A stretch of 64,000 bases of DNA from Rhea pennata (Eukaryota > Chordata > Aves > Rheiformes > Rheidae), in contig NC_084665.1 of the NCBI RefSeq assembly GCF_028389875.1, forward strand, positions 123,708,602-123,772,601. Direction: 5' to 3'. The notes beneath the pieces were generated by a model. That model did not search any database. It had not been told where the DNA came from and was given only the letters and a program-made list of their open reading frames with translations. The position numbers were made by a program, and so were the translations under genes. Shown here piece after piece: positions 63,346 to 64,000 of this stretch (position 1 is its first letter; each line of letters opens with the position of its first letter).

Positions 63346-64000
63346 CTGCAAAGGAAAATCCATTACCGCCAGGGAAAGCCTCAGGTAACGGCGCACCCAT
63401 CCCGCAGACAGCCCGCTCTGCCCTCCGCGCAGCGGCGTGTGGTCAGTAAGCCTCGGGGCCACGTGGTCGTTCACAGGGGAGAACAAATATTGAATAACTG
63501 TTCAGTAACTGGGTATGTATGATCCCGTAGGCCAGCGCTGTCCTCTGGATAAATGTTCCTACGCATGTTCCTACAGTAAAGGACTGTTTCATCGTGCACA
63601 TGCATGGGAGGCATGAATTACGGTCACACGGAGAACCCCAACCCATTAACAAATGGGTGAGAACCCATTTCCTAACTTCTGGGTGCTCAAACGTGCATTT
63701 TCCCTTCTGTAGTGAGCAAAACATACACCCTGCATAAATGCAGAGTCTGAGTATCCTTCATGCACTCTAATTCTGCCGTCCTTATTCTTGGAGATGCTTA
63801 CGACTGTGTGTCACACCCCAGGCAATAAATACTAGTGTTACACAAGACCTCTTCAAATCAGCAACAAGCATGGCCTGGGCTCACCCTTCCGAAGCAAAAG
63901 ATAAAAGCTGCTAAAACTCAACTGTCAGACTTGGCAGAGAAGTTGATGAGGATCACTAGTAAAAGCTGTGGTCTTGGAGATGATGCTTTAAACCAGCATG

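Overview
This is vertebrate, almost certainly avian, nuclear DNA. No prokaryotic, viral or organellar gene set is visible. Three exons of one protein-coding gene can be recognised, all on the minus strand. They encode the C-terminal half of RUNX2, the Runt-family transcription factor of osteoblasts and hypertrophic cartilage. Bird origin is inferred from CR1 copies with the typical avian 3' end (around 33.1, 49.9 and 59.2 kb), from a low overall repeat load, and from a protein close to but distinct from mammalian RUNX2. The species cannot be named.

Layout, with minus-strand transcription running from high to low coordinates: 64000-37293 is intron, and the Runt DNA-binding-domain exons must lie beyond the window. 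37119-37292 is a 174-bp exon. 37118-29213 is a 7.9-kb intron with a strong CpG island at 31.6-32.06 kb. 29051-29212 is a 162-bp exon. 29050-5642 is a 23.4-kb intron with a second CpG-rich cluster at 12.0-15.5 kb. 5641-5163 is the last coding exon, ending in the Groucho/TLE-binding VWRPY motif. 5162 to about 1290 is a 3'UTR of about 3.9 kb, ending at an AATAAA with upstream UGUA motifs and a U-rich downstream element. 1-1289 is downstream flank. All three junctions are phase 1 with canonical GT/AG, so the reading frame runs through without a break.

The most informative non-coding part is the 3'UTR. It carries seed matches to several microRNAs known to repress mammalian RUNX2 (miR-30 as a tandem pair, miR-137, miR-204, miR-205, miR-135, miR-218, plus weaker miR-34 and miR-203 matches) and a Pumilio element. 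The introns hold a roughly 0.95-kb ancient CR1/L3-like element with reverse-transcriptase remnants, three short avian CR1 tails, several decayed MIR/L2-like amniote repeats, and many homopolymer or simple repeats. No second gene, tRNA or other RNA gene could be supported. No wholly new biological system was found. The best leads are the intragenic CpG islands, the conserved microRNA platform, and the apparent lack of the alternative 22-codon exon known from mammals.
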